From JAEELC01 sp963605425 (GTDB taxonomy: Bacteria; Bacillota_I; Bacilli_A; Acholeplasmatales; Anaeroplasmataceae): a DNA stretch of 40,935 nt. The stretch covers positions 1-40,935 of the forward strand of contig CAVCUQ010000012.1 in assembly GCA_963605425.1 (NCBI GenBank), read 5' to 3'. Shown here one piece after another: positions 25,343-34,555 of this stretch (its first letter is position 1; the number at the start of each line of letters is the position of its first letter). A model generated the notes under the pieces. It was given only the letters and a program-made list of their open reading frames with translations, had not been told where the DNA came from and searched no databases. Position numbers and translations under genes: made by a program.

Positions 25343-26620
25343 TTATGCTTTTATACTTATTTGGCTCATATATCCATCAAAGTTGATAGTACCAACATTT
25401 GCTTTATCTGGATTTTTATTGTCCTTATTATAGGCATGACCTGAAATAGTTGAGCCTACTGTATATTTGCTTGATACAGTACTATCTCCGTCTGTTAATG
25501 TAATAACAAATGTATTACCATTCTTTTCGGCAGTAATAACGTTACCTTCAACCTTAGTGATTACAGCATCACTAATATCAGAATAGTAAAATCTTGTTTT
25601 TTCTTTAGTATATTGCTCACCATCAAAGAAATCTGATGCTTCTAGTCCATGTAATCCACTAGATGATGTGAAACCTGAAATATGGAATAATGTTCCACGT
25701 TTTAAAGCTGTTTCATTAAACATATCAGGAACTGTAGCTCCAGAGTATCCTAAAGTTAAAGTATAACGATATGCTACTCCATCAACTAATTGTTCAACAA
25801 CTCCTGTAATGAAACTACTGCTAGAAATAGTTCTTTCAACTAAATATGCATCGAAAGCTACTCTTGTTGGAATTTGAGTAGTGCTATCATAATAAGCTGA
25901 TGCATTTGTTGTTAATTCTTTTAAATTAACATTTGTAATAGTTTCAGGATAATATTTATCTTCATCATTTCCAAATACACCCATTTTAGCATTTTTAGCT
26001 TTATTTTTAGCCTTTTCAAATGTTGAGTTGTATTTGCAACTGCTTGACGTACCAGTATAGTCTGAATATCCCATTTCTACAGTTTCAAGATTTAAATTAG
26101 TAAATTCAGTATCGCCTTCAAGCTTATACCAAATGTAAACTAAATATCTTGTACCATTAGAATCTTTTGCTGGAGTAGAAGCATTACTTTCAACAACGAT
26201 TTGAGTTGCTTTGTTTAGAATATTTGCATTCCATACAGAAGCTGCTTTTCCCCATTTTTCATAACCAGCTGTAGATTCAGGAGTATCTATTGCTAAATAT
26301 CTAGCTGTAATTGAACCACCTGATTTTAGTTTAAATGTTGAAGTATCACCATCAGTTGTACGAGTAAGTGTGCATTCTTCAATACCATCTGTAAAGAAAG
26401 TTTTACCAGTAAAACTTTGAGTTAATTTTAATTCTTTAGCAACTTCAATCTTGTATGCTTCTTTAGCTGAAGTTTCGCTAGAACTTGATTCGCTTGAATT
26501 AGTTTCACTAGATGTAGGTTTACTTGAACTATTATCAGATTCGTTATTAGTGCCACAGGAAGCTAGGCATAAGCCTAGTCCTGTTAACATTAATGTACAA
26601 ATTTTTGTAATTTTTTTCAT
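25343..26620 (-). CDS. Surface lipoprotein thermonuclease (SNase-like)
   Basis: A 425-residue lipoprotein nuclease. The signal peptide ends CLASC (Cys22), followed by a long Ser/Glu linker. The SNase domain (about 70-215) keeps the active-site residues: DGDT (Asp92), ARYLAIDTPES (Arg107, Asp112, Glu115) and NGTRYLVYIW (Arg158), so it should cut DNA and RNA with calcium. The C-terminal half (about 225-425) is beta-rich with an OB-like segment of unknown role. It sits 18 bases after the solute-binding protein gene in the transporter operon. Surface SNases beside ABC transporters are known in mycoplasmas, where they support nucleotide uptake. Confidence 0.88.
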   Translation of the reverse strand: MKKITKICTLMLTGLGLCLASCGTNNESDNSSSKPTSSETNSSESSSSETSAKEAYKIEVAKELKLTQSFTGKTFFTDGIEECTLTRTTDGDTSTFKLKSGGSITARYLAIDTPESTAGYEKWGKAASVWNANILNKATQIVVESNASTPAKDSNGTRYLVYIWYKLEGDTEFTNLNLETVEMGYSDYTGTSSSCKYNSTFEKAKNKAKNAKMGVFGNDEDKYYPETITNVNLKELTTNASAYYDSTTQIPTRVAFDAYLVERTISSSSFITGVVEQLVDGVAYRYTLTLGYSGATVPDMFNETALKRGTLFHISGFTSSSGLHGLEASDFFDGEQYTKEKTRFYYSDISDAVITKVEGNVITAEKNGNTFVITLTDGDSTVSSKYTVGSTISGHAYNKDNKNPDKANVGTINFDGYMSQISIKA

Positions 26621-26638
26621 TTTTAAATCTTTCTAAAA

Positions 26639-28102
26639 TTATAAGCTGTATGCGCATTCATCATATGCTGATGCAAGAACAGATGCAATCTTTCTTTCTA
26701 AAGGTAATGTAGAAGTGTTCTTTAATAAAGTTTGTAATGCAGTTTCCACTTGTGTACGAACAACTGCAGAACCGTTGAAACAATCTGATGTATACATATC
26801 AGAAGCTACACTTGCCATAACTTCAAGACAGTCATGGTTAATTTTACCTTTAGCAGCATCAGTATCAAGGCTATCGATAAGACTTGTTAGAGAATCTGAA
26901 CGAACAGGTGAATAACCAGCAGATGCTTTTGCATAAGCTTGTTGAACCTTATCGCTTAATAATACTTTTACAAACTTCCAAGCAGCTTGTTGTTTAGCTT
27001 CGCTACCTTCATCAAACATAACAAGAGAAGGTCCTTGAGAAATTTGCTTTCTATAACCATCTAGAGATGGTTCTGGGGCTACAATAACTTCAAATTGTTT
27101 ATCAGAAGTTGGTAATTGGTTAGATGCTCCACCTGTAGAACCGATTGAAATAAATGATCCAGCATATGATTGCTTGTAAGCAGCATCATCAGTAGGAATT
27201 ACTTTATCCTCACCAGCAGCTTTATACATAGTGAATAAACCTGATGTATATGAACCATAAACACCCTTAGTTGTAACTAAACCGGCATTATACTTGTTAT
27301 ATACTGTTTCGAAGAATGACTTTGTTTCATCATTATTAAACTTTAACTTACCTGCACCACTCTGAGTACCATCAGTATAATACTTTGTTCCGCCGTTTTT
27401 AGCGCTTACTTCTTCTAGATAAGTAATTACCCAGTTAGATTCAGAGTCATAACCTAGAGGTGTTGACATTGGATAAATCTCTTTTAACTTTGCACAAACT
27501 TGCCATAATGCATCCCAAGTCCATGAATTTTTATCATTAACATCGATATGTAACTCATCTAAAATTGGTTTTACTACAGTCTTGTTAATGTACACTGCAT
27601 CTGTTGATTTAGCTAGTGGCATAGTATAACGCTTAGAAGAATCACCAAATACTGTACCTTCTTCATAGTACTTTTGAATTAATTTACTTTCATAATTAGT
27701 TTTGAAATCATCATCTTTTTCAATAAACTTATTAAAATCTACTACTTTTTTGGTCTTTAAATAACCAGCAACGTGGTCACCATAACAATAAGCAAGAGTA
27801 GGTTGATTACCTGCAATTAAATCTGAAGTAACCTTAGTATTTAATGTAGAATAACCATAACCATTTGTAATTTCAACAGTCCAACCTTCATTTGCTGGAT
27901 CACTTTCATAAAGTGTCTTTGCTTGTTCAAGAACAGCTTTTAAAGTGTCACCTGCTGTTGTATATAATGTAATAGTACCAGTTTCATTACCAGATTCAGT
28001 GTTTGTACTAATTCCATTATCATTAGAATTATCACATGATGCAAGACAAACTACTCCAAGTGAGAATAAAGCTGCGCTAGCAATAATTTTTTTTGTTTTC
28101 AT
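26639..28102 (-). CDS. Family 1 extracellular solute-binding lipoprotein (CUT1 type)
   Basis: A 487-residue ligand-binding lipoprotein for the ABC importer encoded just upstream. The signal peptide ends LASC (Cys23), followed by an Asn/Ser linker. The body has the family-1 layout: GTITLYTTAG at the start of the first lobe, TMPLAKSTDAVYINKTVV, SWTWDALWQVCAKL, and the C-terminal helical region with AKASAGYSPVRSD. The family usually binds sugars or glycerol phosphates. With surface nucleases downstream, nucleosides, nucleotides or sugar phosphates are possible ligands; this is inference. ABC genes precede it by 58 bases. Confidence 0.85.
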   Translation of the reverse strand: MKTKKIIASAALFSLGVVCLASCDNSNDNGISTNTESGNETGTITLYTTAGDTLKAVLEQAKTLYESDPANEGWTVEITNGYGYSTLNTKVTSDLIAGNQPTLAYCYGDHVAGYLKTKKVVDFNKFIEKDDDFKTNYESKLIQKYYEEGTVFGDSSKRYTMPLAKSTDAVYINKTVVKPILDELHIDVNDKNSWTWDALWQVCAKLKEIYPMSTPLGYDSESNWVITYLEEVSAKNGGTKYYTDGTQSGAGKLKFNNDETKSFFETVYNKYNAGLVTTKGVYGSYTSGLFTMYKAAGEDKVIPTDDAAYKQSYAGSFISIGSTGGASNQLPTSDKQFEVIVAPEPSLDGYRKQISQGPSLVMFDEGSEAKQQAAWKFVKVLLSDKVQQAYAKASAGYSPVRSDSLTSLIDSLDTDAAKGKINHDCLEVMASVASDMYTSDCFNGSAVVRTQVETALQTLLKNTSTLPLERKIASVLASAYDECAYSL

Positions 28103-28160
28103 TTGTTTTTCTCCTTATATTTGTCCCTTAATTTCCCAAAATATATGAATTTTAATCAAA

Positions 28161-29087
28161 CTATCCTTTTATACCACTCTTAGATACTCCACGCATGATG
28201 TATTTTCTAAAGAAGATAAATACGATAAATAATGGAATAGATATAATCATTGATGCAGCCATACGCATTGGTTGGTCTGCTGTTAAACCTAAGGCTGTAG
28301 CTCTGTCTGAGTTAGAACCTGCAGCTGACATCCAGTTAGATACTAAACGCCATGTTTCGCTGTTTACAAGTTCAGGCCACATATAAGAGTTCCATGTACC
28401 AATTAATTTTAAGATTGTAATTGAAATAATAGTAGGTGCTGAAAGAGGGATCATTACCTTAACTAAATATTCAAAATCTGAACAACCATCTACCTTTGCA
28501 GCCTTATATAAGCTTTCAGGAATAGATTTGAATGAATTTCTAAGTAAATAAATGTAATAAATTGAACATAGGAATGGAAGAATTAAGATTGTATAAGAAT
28601 CCTTCCAACCCCAGTTAGATGTTTGCACATAGTTTGTAATAGTGAATAATTCACCTGGTACCATCATTGTTGCCATTAAGATAGAAAATAATAAATTCTT
28701 TCCCTTAAATTTAACTCTTGCAAATGCATAAGCTGCTAGAATTGTAAGTACAACTGATGCAAATGTTGAAATTAAACCAACAATAATAGAATTTTTAAGA
28801 ACCGTTGAGAATAAACTATCTCTATAAGCAAATGCAAGTGTATAAGCTTCTGTTGTCCATTTATTTGGCCAAAGAGAAGGAACAGCTTGTGTATATTCCT
28901 CTAGAGTCTTAAATGATGAAATAACCATCCAATAAAATGGGAAGATACAAGTAAGAGCTCCTAATGTAAGTAAAACGTAAACAATAACTTTATTTACAAT
29001 ACCAACAATTTTTTCTCTTCTTTCAATTTTATTAATATCGTTCTTATTAGGTTCGATACTAGAATTAGTTTGAATGCTAGTTTCCAT
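28161..29087 (-). CDS. CUT1-type ABC permease, MsmG/UgpE-like
   Basis: A 308-residue integral membrane permease with about six helices; IVYVLLTLGALTCIFPFYWMV is the first. The EAA loop contacting the ATPase reads LYKAAKVDGCSDFEYLVKVM then IPLSAPT (about 190-215). NSIIVGLISTFASVVLTILAAYAFARVKF is the start of the conserved core. It pairs with the permease encoded 10 bases upstream. Substrate cannot be told from the sequence. Confidence 0.92.
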   Translation of the reverse strand: METSIQTNSSIEPNKNDINKIERREKIVGIVNKVIVYVLLTLGALTCIFPFYWMVISSFKTLEEYTQAVPSLWPNKWTTEAYTLAFAYRDSLFSTVLKNSIIVGLISTFASVVLTILAAYAFARVKFKGKNLLFSILMATMMVPGELFTITNYVQTSNWGWKDSYTILILPFLCSIYYIYLLRNSFKSIPESLYKAAKVDGCSDFEYLVKVMIPLSAPTIISITILKLIGTWNSYMWPELVNSETWRLVSNWMSAAGSNSDRATALGLTADQPMRMAASMIISIPLFIVFIFFRKYIMRGVSKSGIKG

Positions 29088-29097
29088 ATTTTACCTC

Positions 29098-30120
29098 CTA
29101 GTAATGAACACGTTTTTTACTAACCTGTAGGTTAATTAAAGTAAATATTAAGATAATTACAAATAGTATTAATGCAGCTGCTGATGCTAAACCAATTCGA
29201 GGATTTTGGCTATTGATTTGGTCATATACAAATCCTACTAATGTATTTATATAGCTATTTTTAACTTCATCTTTACCAAAGATACCGACGACGGCTGTAT
29301 ATGATTTGAATCCACCAATAAATCCGGTTACGATTAAGTATGAAAGCATTGGTGAAATTAGAGGTACTGTAACTTTCCAAAGAGTTGTATGTTTACTAGC
29401 ACCATCTACCTTAGCTGCGTCATAGTATTGTTTTGAAACATTTTCAAGTGCTCCAAATAGAATTAAAATTTTAAATGGAAGACCTGCCCAAATTTCATAA
29501 ATAATAACTACCCATCTAGCATACCAAATCTGTGGATCAATAAACGCATCACGCCATTTTTCCAATTCAGTTCCGTCTATATTTTCAATAACATCGAAAT
29601 TTAGCCAATTAATTTCAGTATGGAATATTTCATTAATCAAACCATATGTCATAGTTGAACTCTTTGTACCAATTACTTGGAACATAGTCGCAAATACAGC
29701 ACCAACGGCTAGAGAGTTAGTTAAATATGGTAAGAAGAAGATTGTTTGATAAGCACTTCTTAATTTTGTAATAGATTTTAAGAATACAGAAATAAATAAG
29801 GCAAGAAGTGTTGAAATAGGTACAGATATGAATGCAAAAAGCAAAGTATTTGCTAAACAATATTTAAATTTTCCATAGCTTAATACATAAGTAAAGTTTG
29901 CCCAACCTATACCATCATAACCCTTTCCACCACCAACTACATCTAGATAAGAAAAACCTTCTTGGAATGCATAAATAAATGATTGGATTAAAGGATAGAA
30001 TGTAAATACTGCCATTAAAATGATAACAGGAAGTACATAAAGCCATCCCTTAAAGTTTTCAAGAGTTTTTCTAAACGGTCTTTTATACTTTTGGGGTTTA
30101 ATATCGTTTGTTTGCTCCAT
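29098..30120 (-). CDS. CUT1-type ABC permease, MsmF/UgpA-like
   Basis: A 340-residue membrane protein with about six helices, first WLYVLPVIILMAVFTFYPLI. The EAA loop is YYDAAKVDGASKHTTLWKV then TVPLISP (about 230-255). A roughly 60-residue extracytoplasmic insert between helices (about 145-210) makes it somewhat longer than typical members. It follows the ATPase gene by three bases and precedes the second permease, the usual heterodimer. Confidence 0.92.
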   Translation of the reverse strand: MEQTNDIKPQKYKRPFRKTLENFKGWLYVLPVIILMAVFTFYPLIQSFIYAFQEGFSYLDVVGGGKGYDGIGWANFTYVLSYGKFKYCLANTLLFAFISVPISTLLALFISVFLKSITKLRSAYQTIFFLPYLTNSLAVGAVFATMFQVIGTKSSTMTYGLINEIFHTEINWLNFDVIENIDGTELEKWRDAFIDPQIWYARWVVIIYEIWAGLPFKILILFGALENVSKQYYDAAKVDGASKHTTLWKVTVPLISPMLSYLIVTGFIGGFKSYTAVVGIFGKDEVKNSYINTLVGFVYDQINSQNPRIGLASAAALILFVIILIFTLINLQVSKKRVHY

Positions 30121-30123
30121 AGA

Positions 30124-31212
30124 TTAGTCCTCTTTTTCTTCAGATGATCTTAATCTTTCTTCAGTCTCACGATTGAATAAGAATACCTTATGAGGCTTTA
30201 AGCTGAATCTTACAGTTTCAGTATCTGGTAATTTAACATCTGAGTCTACAATTGATCTAACGCTTGGTTTTGTAGATTGTGGATGAACTGAGATAATCGA
30301 CTTATCTCTACCCATAACTTCTACTCTTTCCTTAAGAAGAGTAAGTGGTCCATTATCATCAACAATGAATCCTTCAGGTCTAACACCAACATAAACTTCT
30401 TGATCTGCTAATTCAGTATCTTGGATTGCTTCATCACCAATATAAACTTTATGATCTTTAATTTCTCCTAAGAAGATATTAATTGGTGGTGTACCTAAGA
30501 AGTTTGCAACGAATAGGTTAGCTGGATCATCATAGATATCTTGTGGAACACCAGCTTGTTGTAAAACACCAAGTTTCATAACTAGCATAGAATCACAAAT
30601 AGACATAGCTTCTTCTTGGTCATGTGTTACGAACACTGTAGTGATACCAGTTTCAACTTGAATACGCTTAATTTCTTCTCTTGTTTGAAGACGAAGACGA
30701 GCGTCTAGGTTTGAAAGTGGTTCATCTAGAAGAAGTACAGATGGGAACTTAACAAGTGCACGAGCAATCGCAACACGTTGTTGTTGTCCTCCAGATAATT
30801 CACTTGGTTTTCTTTGAAGAAGTTCTTCAATTTGAACCATTTTTGCAGCTTCTAAAGCTCTCTCTTTTGCTTCAGGCTTTTTTACTCTCATGTTAAGTAG
30901 AGGGAACATAATGTTTTGCTCTACAGTCATATGAGGGTAAAGTGCATAGTTTTGGAACACAAGTCCAATACCACGTTTTTCAGGTGCTAAATCAGTTACG
31001 TCATTTTCACCAAAGTAAATACGACCACTAGTTGGCTCTTCAAGTCCTGATAACATGAAAAGTGTTGTAGATTTACCACATCCTGATGGTCCTAGTAATC
31101 CAACAAGTTTTCCAGATGGTATTTCTACATTAAGGTCATTAACAGCTATGACCTTACGTCCGGCTTTCTTGTTTTCAAAAACTTTAGTTAAATGCTCTAA
31201 AGTAATTTTCAT
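30124..31212 (-). CDS. ABC importer ATPase, MalK/UgpC/MsmK family
   Basis: A 362-residue ATPase energising the importer. Walker A GPSGCGKST (about 41-49), Q-loop LVFQNYALYPHM, signature LSGGQQQRVAIARAL, Walker B VLLLDEPLSNLDARLR and switch TTVFVTHDQEEA are intact. The C-terminal 120 residues are a MalK-type OB/TOBE domain. First gene of the seven-gene operon, with a GGAGG site and a promoter at 31253-31281. MsmK-type ATPases can serve several importers, but here a dedicated set follows. Confidence 0.95.
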   Translation of the reverse strand: MKITLEHLTKVFENKKAGRKVIAVNDLNVEIPSGKLVGLLGPSGCGKSTTLFMLSGLEEPTSGRIYFGENDVTDLAPEKRGIGLVFQNYALYPHMTVEQNIMFPLLNMRVKKPEAKERALEAAKMVQIEELLQRKPSELSGGQQQRVAIARALVKFPSVLLLDEPLSNLDARLRLQTREEIKRIQVETGITTVFVTHDQEEAMSICDSMLVMKLGVLQQAGVPQDIYDDPANLFVANFLGTPPINIFLGEIKDHKVYIGDEAIQDTELADQEVYVGVRPEGFIVDDNGPLTLLKERVEVMGRDKSIISVHPQSTKPSVRSIVDSDVKLPDTETVRFSLKPHKVFLFNRETEERLRSSEEKED

Positions 31213-31252
31213 AGAAATTCCTCCATTTTTTAAGTATTCCCCTTGCTATATA

Positions 31253-31281
31253 ATTTTATCATATCAAAAATACTTTTACAA
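31253..31281 (-). promoter_or_regulatory. Promoter of the transporter-nuclease operon
   Basis: Minus-strand -35 TTGTAA (31281-31276), 17-base spacer, -10 TAAAAT (31258-31253), about 41 bases before the ATPase ATG. Confidence 0.55.
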
Positions 31282-31375
31282 CGATTTAAGAGGTATTAAA
31301 AGTTAAAAAACTTGTAAATTTTATCAAGTTTAATCTTTTAATTTTAAAAAGTTCGATTTTTAGTCCAATTAGTCT

Positions 31376-31389
31376 TGAAAACGTTTTAC
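31376..31389. promoter_or_regulatory. cre-like CcpA/LacI-family operator
   Basis: TGAAAACGTTTTAC matches the catabolite-responsive element pattern TGAAAACGTTTTCA at 12 of 14 bases, with the CG centre intact. It lies about 95 bases upstream of the likely promoter and near a weaker TTGTAA-16-TAAAAC element. The rest of the 31282-31466 stretch is AT-rich with A/T-run inverted repeats and no gene. Confidence 0.45.
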
Positions 31390-31469
31390 TTTGTTAGTTA
31401 CAACTTACAATAAATTTATCAAAAATAGCCTTATTTTTTAAAAATAACCCCTATTTTTTTAAAAACATG

Positions 31470-31499
31470 AAAAAACTAGCGACTTTTACATCACTAGTT
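31470..31499 (-). terminator. Terminator of asnS
   Basis: AACTAG (31499-31494) pairs with CTAGTT (31479-31474) around an inner GA/TC-rich part, followed on minus by TTTTC. A second A/T-rich inverted repeat follows at about 31425-31460. Confidence 0.7.
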
Positions 31500-31514
31500 A
31501 ATTCATAGAATTTA

Positions 31515-32903
31515 TTAATATTTACAGTTGTTTGGAGTTCTAGGATAAGGGATAACATCTCTAATATTATCTACTCCAGTTAGATACATTACAAGACGTT
31601 CAAATCCCATACCAAAACCAGAGTGAACACATCCACCATATCTTCTAGTATCTAGATACCAATCAATTTTAGATGAGTCAATATTCATCTCTTTCATACG
31701 CTCTTCAAGCTTGTCTAAGTTCTCTTCTCTTTGAGAACCACCCATAAGTTCACCACTTCCTGGTACAAGTAAATCTACAGCTGCACAAGTCTTGTTATCA
31801 GGGTTAACCTTCATATACCAAGCTTTGATATCCTTAGGCCAGTCAGTTACAAAGACAGGTCCATTGAAGTGGCTTGTAAGCCATACTTCATGTTCGTGTT
31901 GTAAGTCAGCCTCATAGTCAGGTTTAAATTCCCACTTTTCTCCGCTTTGAAGAAGCAGGTCAACAACATCATGGTGTTTAATACGAGTAAACTTAGCACT
32001 AACAAGTTTTTCAAGTCTTTCCTTAAGACCTTTTTCACAGAATTGATCACAGAAATTAATTTCTAAAGGACACTTTTCAAGTACATACTTAATTACGAAC
32101 TTAAGCATTTCCTCTTCAACATCCATACAACCTTCAAGGTCACAGAAAGCCATTTCAGGTTCAATCATCCAGAATTCGTTTGCATGTGTCTTATTGTTAG
32201 AGTTTTCAGTTCTAAATGTAGGACCAAATGTATAAATATCACTAAATGCCATCGCAAATGTTTCACCTTGAAGTTGACCAGAACCAGTGATAAATGCTTT
32301 ATGTCCAAATAAATCATCACTAAAATCAATTGAACCATCTTTATTTAGTGGTGGATTAGATACATCTAAAGCTGTAATCTTAAACATTTGATCTGATCCT
32401 TCACAGTCAGCTGATGTGATTAGTGGAGTATGTACATATAAATATCCATTTTGCTGGAAATATTCATGAATACCCATAGCACAAGAAGATCTAATTCTAA
32501 ATACAGCTTGGAATAAGTTTGTACGAGGGCGAAGATGAGCAACTTCTCTTAAGAATTCTCTAGTATGTCTCTTAGGTTGAATAGGATATGATTCAGGAGA
32601 ATCACCTAAAAGTTCAACCTTAGTTGCGTGTACTTCGAATGGTTGTTTCATCTCAGGTGTAAGAACAACCTTACCTTCAACTAAAACGCTAGAACCAACT
32701 CTAATCTTTGAAATATCACCAAAGTTTTCTAAAGTCTCATCATACACAACTTGAAGTGGTGTAAAATATGTACCATCTGAGACAGTTAAGAAACCAAACT
32801 TAGCTTGAGCTCTATTTGTTTTAACCCATGCACATACACAAATAACATCATCAGAATGATCTTTAAAAGTTTCAAATAATTTTCTTAATTTAATTCTTTT
32901 CAT
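31515..32903 (-). CDS. asnS: Asparaginyl-tRNA synthetase
   Basis: Class IIb synthetase charging tRNA-Asn; 462 residues, normal. The N-terminal OB anticodon-binding domain (about 15-105) includes VCAWVKTNRAQAKFGFLTV. Motif 2 is FRTENSNNKTHANEFWMIEPE (about 225-245) and motif 3 is GFGMGFERLVMYLTG (about 430-445). The upstream T-box has specifier AAC, matching Asn. This means asparagine is charged directly rather than only by transamidation. Monocistronic. Confidence 0.97.
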   Translation of the reverse strand: MKRIKLRKLFETFKDHSDDVICVCAWVKTNRAQAKFGFLTVSDGTYFTPLQVVYDETLENFGDISKIRVGSSVLVEGKVVLTPEMKQPFEVHATKVELLGDSPESYPIQPKRHTREFLREVAHLRPRTNLFQAVFRIRSSCAMGIHEYFQQNGYLYVHTPLITSADCEGSDQMFKITALDVSNPPLNKDGSIDFSDDLFGHKAFITGSGQLQGETFAMAFSDIYTFGPTFRTENSNNKTHANEFWMIEPEMAFCDLEGCMDVEEEMLKFVIKYVLEKCPLEINFCDQFCEKGLKERLEKLVSAKFTRIKHHDVVDLLLQSGEKWEFKPDYEADLQHEHEVWLTSHFNGPVFVTDWPKDIKAWYMKVNPDNKTCAAVDLLVPGSGELMGGSQREENLDKLEERMKEMNIDSSKIDWYLDTRRYGGCVHSGFGMGFERLVMYLTGVDNIRDVIPYPRTPNNCKY

Positions 32904-32919
32904 AAATTCCTCCTAAAAT

Positions 32920-33145
32920 AAAAAAACATCCTTAAATTACTTAAGGACGTTATAATACGCGGTACCACCTTATTTCAGTATAAAAAATATATACTGCACT
33001 TAAAGCTCTTAACGCGAGTAACGGGCGGTTCTACTTAAATTTCTTCCGCCTCTTAAAGATGTTCTCCTTAAGATAAAGTATTGATTTTCACCAACCATCA
33101 ACTCTCTTAAACTTTAATTCTTAATTCGTTCTTATCATCGATTTG
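32920..33145 (-). promoter_or_regulatory. T-box riboswitch leader of asnS, specifier AAC
   Basis: A complete T-box. On minus the leader runs from the promoter start through stem I (GGTTGGTGAAAATC), and the specifier-loop codon AAC at 33063-33061, followed by A as usual. The T-box core AGGTGGTACCGCG is at 32970-32958. The terminator is TCCTTAA/TTAAGGA (32947-32929) followed by seven T. Uncharged tRNA-Asn would stabilise the antiterminator and switch asnS on. Confidence 0.93.
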
Positions 33146-33149
33146 TTTT

Positions 33150-33178
33150 ATTTTATTCTAATTAATATCTCTTGTCAA
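33150..33178 (-). promoter_or_regulatory. Promoter of the T-box/asnS transcript
   Basis: Perfect -35 TTGACA (33178-33173), 17-base spacer, -10 TAAAAT (33155-33150), just upstream of the T-box leader. Confidence 0.85.
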
Positions 33179-33196
33179 CAAGGTAATAACCTTTAC

Positions 33197-34555
33197 CTAT
33201 ATCTTAGTAATCTTAAAAGATACTCCATTTTCTAAATTAGCTGGTTCTAGTTTATAGCCAAAGAAATTTAAGGTTTTAACTACAATAGACATACCAAGAC
33301 CAAACTTACCTTTAGAACCTTTTTCATAAGCCTTAAAACCATATTCAATAAATTTAGAATCTAGTGGCTCACCATCATTAAATATTTCAATATAATCTTC
33401 TTTTAAAGTTATATTAATTTTGTTTTTAGCATATCTTACGGCATTATCTAAGATGTTTTCAATAACTATTTGCCAGTTGTCCGAATACCCCTTAAAATAA
33501 ACACCTGATTGTAAATCTAAATTAAATTCTAAGTTAGAATTAACACTAATATTAGATACAACACTTTCGATTAAACGTTTCATATTAACGTCTTCAAACT
33601 CTTTATCTTTAGTTAGATATTCAAGTTTATTGTAGGTGATAAGTTGTTTTGTTTTATTTCCTAAGATATTAGCTTGATTAATAATAACACTAGGTCCTGT
33701 TTCCATCATATGACCATCTTGCATAGCCTCTGCATATGATTTAATAACTGCAATAGGTGTTTTGAAATCATGAGATACATTTTGAAGCATTTCTTGTTTT
33801 GTTTGATCATTTTTAAGGATTTGCTCACGCATCATCTCAATAGCCTGGCTTAGTTCTGATATTTCATCATCTCCTAAGTCTATATAAGAATCTTTATAAT
33901 TAGTATCTTGAAGAAGTTCAATATGACGTTTAAGCTTCTTAATACGAGATACATGACGTTTACTCCACGCAAGAAGCACTATTACTGATACTGAAAAAGA
34001 TATAATAAATGATAAGCACATACCAAGTACCATGTTATTTTTAAAACTTGTTTGTGCCGTATCACATGTTGCAAAATAAATTACATAATAGTAAGGACTA
34101 GAAGCGTCACCTAGATTATTTTGGCTTGTTGCATACGCAATAAACAAGCCATATCTATTTTGAGAAGGACTTAATTGCCCACTAGATCCTTGATGCAAAT
34201 TAAGACTTCTTACAAATTGATCAAGACCTCTTTCATCTCCATCACGTCCCTCTAGAATTTTAGCGATTGCATCTGCATCTGAAAACTTATAAGTATAGGT
34301 ATCACCTTTTTCTATGTTAGATGTAACTGTTCCATTTATACAATAAATATATTCTTGAAGGGAAGAAGATATATCATCGCCGTTTTGCCAATCATTTCTT
34401 GTTAAATCAACAAGCTTAGTAAGTTCCGTTAAAGTAAGATTAGAAGAATTTGAATTAACTGACTGAATAGTAAGGGCTGTATAAAGTAATACAGCAATTA
34501 AAATAACAATACTAAATAAAGTAACTAACTGACCAGTAATTCTAAATTTACTCAT
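33197..34555 (-). CDS. Membrane sensor histidine kinase
   Basis: A 452-residue two-component sensor. Two membrane helices (about 8-28 and 172-197) bracket an extracytoplasmic sensor of about 145 residues. The dimerisation domain has NVSHDFKTPIAVIKSYAEAM with His near 263. The N box is NILDNAVRYAKNKI, and KGSKGKFGLGMSIVVKTL is the G2 region of the ATPase domain. Its start overlaps the response regulator stop by four bases. The signal is unknown; the neighbourhood suggests the cell envelope. Confidence 0.92.
   Translation of the reverse strand: MSKFRITGQLVTLFSIVILIAVLLYTALTIQSVNSNSSNLTLTELTKLVDLTRNDWQNGDDISSSLQEYIYCINGTVTSNIEKGDTYTYKFSDADAIAKILEGRDGDERGLDQFVRSLNLHQGSSGQLSPSQNRYGLFIAYATSQNNLGDASSPYYYVIYFATCDTAQTSFKNNMVLGMCLSFIISFSVSVIVLLAWSKRHVSRIKKLKRHIELLQDTNYKDSYIDLGDDEISELSQAIEMMREQILKNDQTKQEMLQNVSHDFKTPIAVIKSYAEAMQDGHMMETGPSVIINQANILGNKTKQLITYNKLEYLTKDKEFEDVNMKRLIESVVSNISVNSNLEFNLDLQSGVYFKGYSDNWQIVIENILDNAVRYAKNKINITLKEDYIEIFNDGEPLDSKFIEYGFKAYEKGSKGKFGLGMSIVVKTLNFFGYKLEPANLENGVSFKITKI

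Noticed and set aside
31847..32050. Short minus-strand frame within asnS
   Set aside because: Out of frame inside an intact, recognisable synthetase.
33179..33200. AGGTAA/TTACCT inverted repeat at the end of the kinase gene as a terminator
   Set aside because: Six pairs and no T-run, and it runs into the asnS promoter; support is too weak.
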